NCBI GenBank assembly: GCA_028691595.1
Contig: JAQUZA010000254.1
Span: 1-5,369 of the forward strand
Origin: Candidatus Rifleibacteriota bacterium
GTDB lineage: Bacteria; Muiribacteriota; Ozemobacteria; Ozemobacterales; Ozemobacteraceae
Direction of reading: 5' to 3'
DNA length: 5,369 nucleotides
Part shown: positions 3,682 to 5,369 of the stretch, in pieces
Layout: the number at the start of each line of letters is the position of its first letter
Position numbering within the stretch: the first letter of the stretch is position 1
Translations under genes and position numbers: made by a program
Notes under the pieces: model-generated
Databases searched by the model: none
Told to the model about the DNA's origin: nothing
The model's input: the letters and a program-made list of their open reading frames with translations, nothing else

Positions 3682-5369
3682 TCAGTCTACCAGTTGCGGC
3701 AGGTCTTTGAGATCGAACATCAGCAGACTTTTCTCAGAACCTTCGTCTGCCGTCTGACCGGGCATCGCCGCAAGTTTTCGGTTATAAACGATCTCAACAC
3801 CTCTGGCGGCAGCGGTATTGAGAGTACCCCGCGCAATGGTGTGCATGACAACGCTGCCGTTGATTTTTATATTATTGGTACTGCTGTTGCCCGGAAACTT
3901 GACCTGGCCATCTGAGCCATTGCCGCAGGCTGTAAGCCCCATGTCGAGCTCGCCACCCAGCGAACTGTCTACGGTAATATTGCCATCGAGAGTCACCAGG
4001 TTAAGCAAAAAATCGCCACCATCAGCTCTTACCGGGTTTTTAATTTCGACATTTCCCTTCTCGACAATTATGCCGCCATGGCTCAAGAGACGCAGTGAAC
4101 TGTCGATTGCCAGACTGTCTTTGGTCTTAACGAATATCCAGCCGTTGAGATCGAGCTTGTCTTTGATCAACAGACCGCGCTGTTCGAGCGCCGGCAGCAG
4201 CTTCTGCCCTTTTCCAAGGTCAAGAGTGCGCGCCGCGCGGATACCCGGGATCATTATCCGGTCACGGGCGAGAAATTCGCTCATTTTTTTGAGATCGGTC
4301 ACCCCTGAATAAATACTGTCAAAAGGCGCAGGAACCTTATGGGCAAGACCATTCGTTATCGCTTTTCCGGAGGCAAAGGCTGCCAGAGGGTCTGACGAGG
4401 GTATAGCACCGGTATCGAGCGGGTGAGCAGCCTTGAAATTGGTAACAATATAAGCCAGAGCCCGGTTATAGGGTTCTTCAATCAACGAGCTCGCGTATTT
4501 AGCGTTATAGCCGCTGCGATTCAGTGCCCCGGCCGCCTTCTGGTGCTCACTCATGAAGTAACTGATGTTAAAAACCTCGCTCTGACCACTCATATAATCA
4601 TCGAATACCGCATCACTGTTGACATAGGGAAGCGGGCCAAAATTCTCGCTGCTCTCGCGATAGCATCTGGCACAGAGGGTGCGGCCCATAACTTCGCCAA
4701 GAACCAGAGTCGGAGATTTATCCTGGTCGGTACCATTCAACCTGAAAATTGAGTTGTTTTTCGACATGGCATCGTAGCCATCTTTGATTAATTCCCACCA
4801 GAAGATATTGGCATCATCGCTGAGGTCGTTGCACAAACCGGTTTCCCAGTTCATGAGTGCCATGGGGCCAAGAAACGCCGTCGTGTAAAGCCCATCTCCA
4901 CGGCCTTCAGCAAAGAGATGAAAACCTTCGCCGTATTTGCCAGGCTCGTTCCAGCCGCGGGCTATGCCAAGGTTCAAACGGCCGCCACCCAGATAAACCA
5001 GCCCGCGCGCCGAGCTGATGACATCAGCAAACCGTTCAGGAAACTTGTCGCTGCCAAGGCCATTGTCGAGAACCCAGGGTTTGAAATTACTTGAAGGCAG
5101 AAGGTTACCCTGGGCATTGGTCTCGACCTTGTTAAAACGATCGGGCCCTTCGCCGGCAACCGCATCTTCAACATAAAGCGAAAATCTCGACAGCACCGGA
5201 ACCAGGTTGGCAACAACCTTAACTCTGGTTGAATAAAGATAATCTTCTTTGACAAATTCGTTCGACCCCGGTGCCTTGTAGGAAACAAAAATTGGAATTC
5301 TCAGAATACCCGTTTTTTCGCGGGGATATGCTGCAAGACAGGGCTCAAAATCGGCCTTGTGAAGCTTCC
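3682..5369 (-). CDS. Large pilin-operon protein with C-terminal beta-solenoid-like domain, 5'-truncated
   Basis: The open frame runs off the right edge, with 561 residues visible. A GTG at 5196 (visible residue 58) is an internal Val, because reading continues through it without a stop. The visible N-terminal part has beta-rich, secreted-looking sequence (IPIFVSY, RVKVVANLVPVLSRFSLYV). The middle (about 100-400) is polar, with C179 and a CxxC at C232/C235 (CARC). Residues about 402-517 alternate short beta strands with GN and NG turns (GGIIV, GNVEI, GNITV, KINGSVV), like the polymer-type beta-helix seen in PilX-like pilus proteins. The end reads VEIVYNRKLAAMP then an acidic tail. It lies immediately upstream of two minor prepilins, 1 bp from the next start. 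By position it may be the PilX/GspK-like subunit, but it is much larger than GspK and I see no GspK motif; whether it has its own prepilin leader cannot be seen. Confidence 0.8.
   Translation of the reverse strand, partial: KLHKADFEPCLAAYPREKTGILRIPIFVSYKAPGSNEFVKEDYLYSTRVKVVANLVPVLSRFSLYVEDAVAGEGPDRFNKVETNAQGNLLPSSNFKPWVLDNGLGSDKFPERFADVISSARGLVYLGGGRLNLGIARGWNEPGKYGEGFHLFAEGRGDGLYTTAFLGPMALMNWETGLCNDLSDDANIFWWELIKDGYDAMSKNNSIFRLNGTDQDKSPTLVLGEVMGRTLCARCYRESSENFGPLPYVNSDAVFDDYMSGQSEVFNISYFMSEHQKAAGALNRSGYNAKYASSLIEEPYNRALAYIVTNFKAAHPLDTGAIPSSDPLAAFASGKAITNGLAHKVPAPFDSIYSGVTDLKKMSEFLARDRIMIPGIRAARTLDLGKGQKLLPALEQRGLLIKDKLDLNGWIFVKTKDSLAIDSSLRLLSHGGIIVEKGNVEIKNPVRADGGDFLLNLVTLDGNITVDSSLGGELDMGLTACGNGSDGQVKFPGNSSTNNIKINGSVVMHTIARGTLNTAAARGVEIVYNRKLAAMPGQTADEGSEKSLLMFDLKDLPQLVD

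Noticed and set aside
3818..4752. Plus-strand frames within the large pilin-operon gene
   Set aside because: They are antisense to a continuous frame of 561 residues with secreted-protein features that runs directly into the pilin genes; no motif supports them.
5194..5196. GTG at 5196 as the start of the large pilin-operon gene
   Set aside because: The frame stays open from here to the right edge with protein-like composition, and the visible sequence lacks a leader or membrane helix at this GTG.
1..5369. CRISPR arrays, insertion sequences, tRNA genes or attachment sites
   Set aside because: No repeated spacers, terminal inverted repeats with a transposase, cloverleaf-like sequence or integrase was found by reading both strands.

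Overview
The window carries seven protein-coding genes in at least three transcription units. Base composition is moderate, about 50% G+C, and genes are tightly packed. The type IV pilin-like proteins indicate a bacterium with a type IV pilus or type II secretion-like machine. Tandem ferredoxin motifs, a CxxC-rich protein and a ferritin-like protein suggest an anaerobic or metal-rich lifestyle. No rRNA, tRNA or strong taxonomic marker is present. A poorly sampled environmental phylum such as Candidatus Riflebacteria is a guess from style only.

Layout. Positions 2-958 (+) hold the C-terminal three quarters of a PreA-type FMN/iron-sulfur oxidoreductase, cut by the left edge. A 99-bp convergent gap follows. 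Positions 1927-1058 (-) hold two genes read leftward: a predicted ferritin-like helical-bundle protein, then a small acidic coiled-coil protein ending in a zinc ribbon, 18 bp apart. The 146-bp divergent gap at 1928-2073 contains a good sigma-70-like promoter candidate on each strand and a 9-bp direct repeat with a 21-bp period lying beside both -35 elements. Positions 2074-2652 (+) hold a YkgJ-family cysteine-cluster protein. After a 51-bp convergent gap, positions 5369-2704 (-) are a tightly packed pilin-like operon read leftward: a very large protein whose 5' end lies beyond the right edge, then two prepilins separated or joined by 1-bp spacing and an ATGA overlap.

Working together. The three leftward genes at the right end probably build a minor-pilin or pseudopilin tip complex, with the large protein in the place usually held by a PilX/GspK-like subunit. 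The middle block places a possible metal-binding helical bundle, a zinc ribbon and a CxxxCxxCC protein around one shared control region, which suggests a small metal or redox theme; that is inference. PreA is probably unrelated to either block in function. The most useful leads are the divergent control region, the large pilin-operon protein, and the one-sided ExxH signature of the ferritin-like protein.
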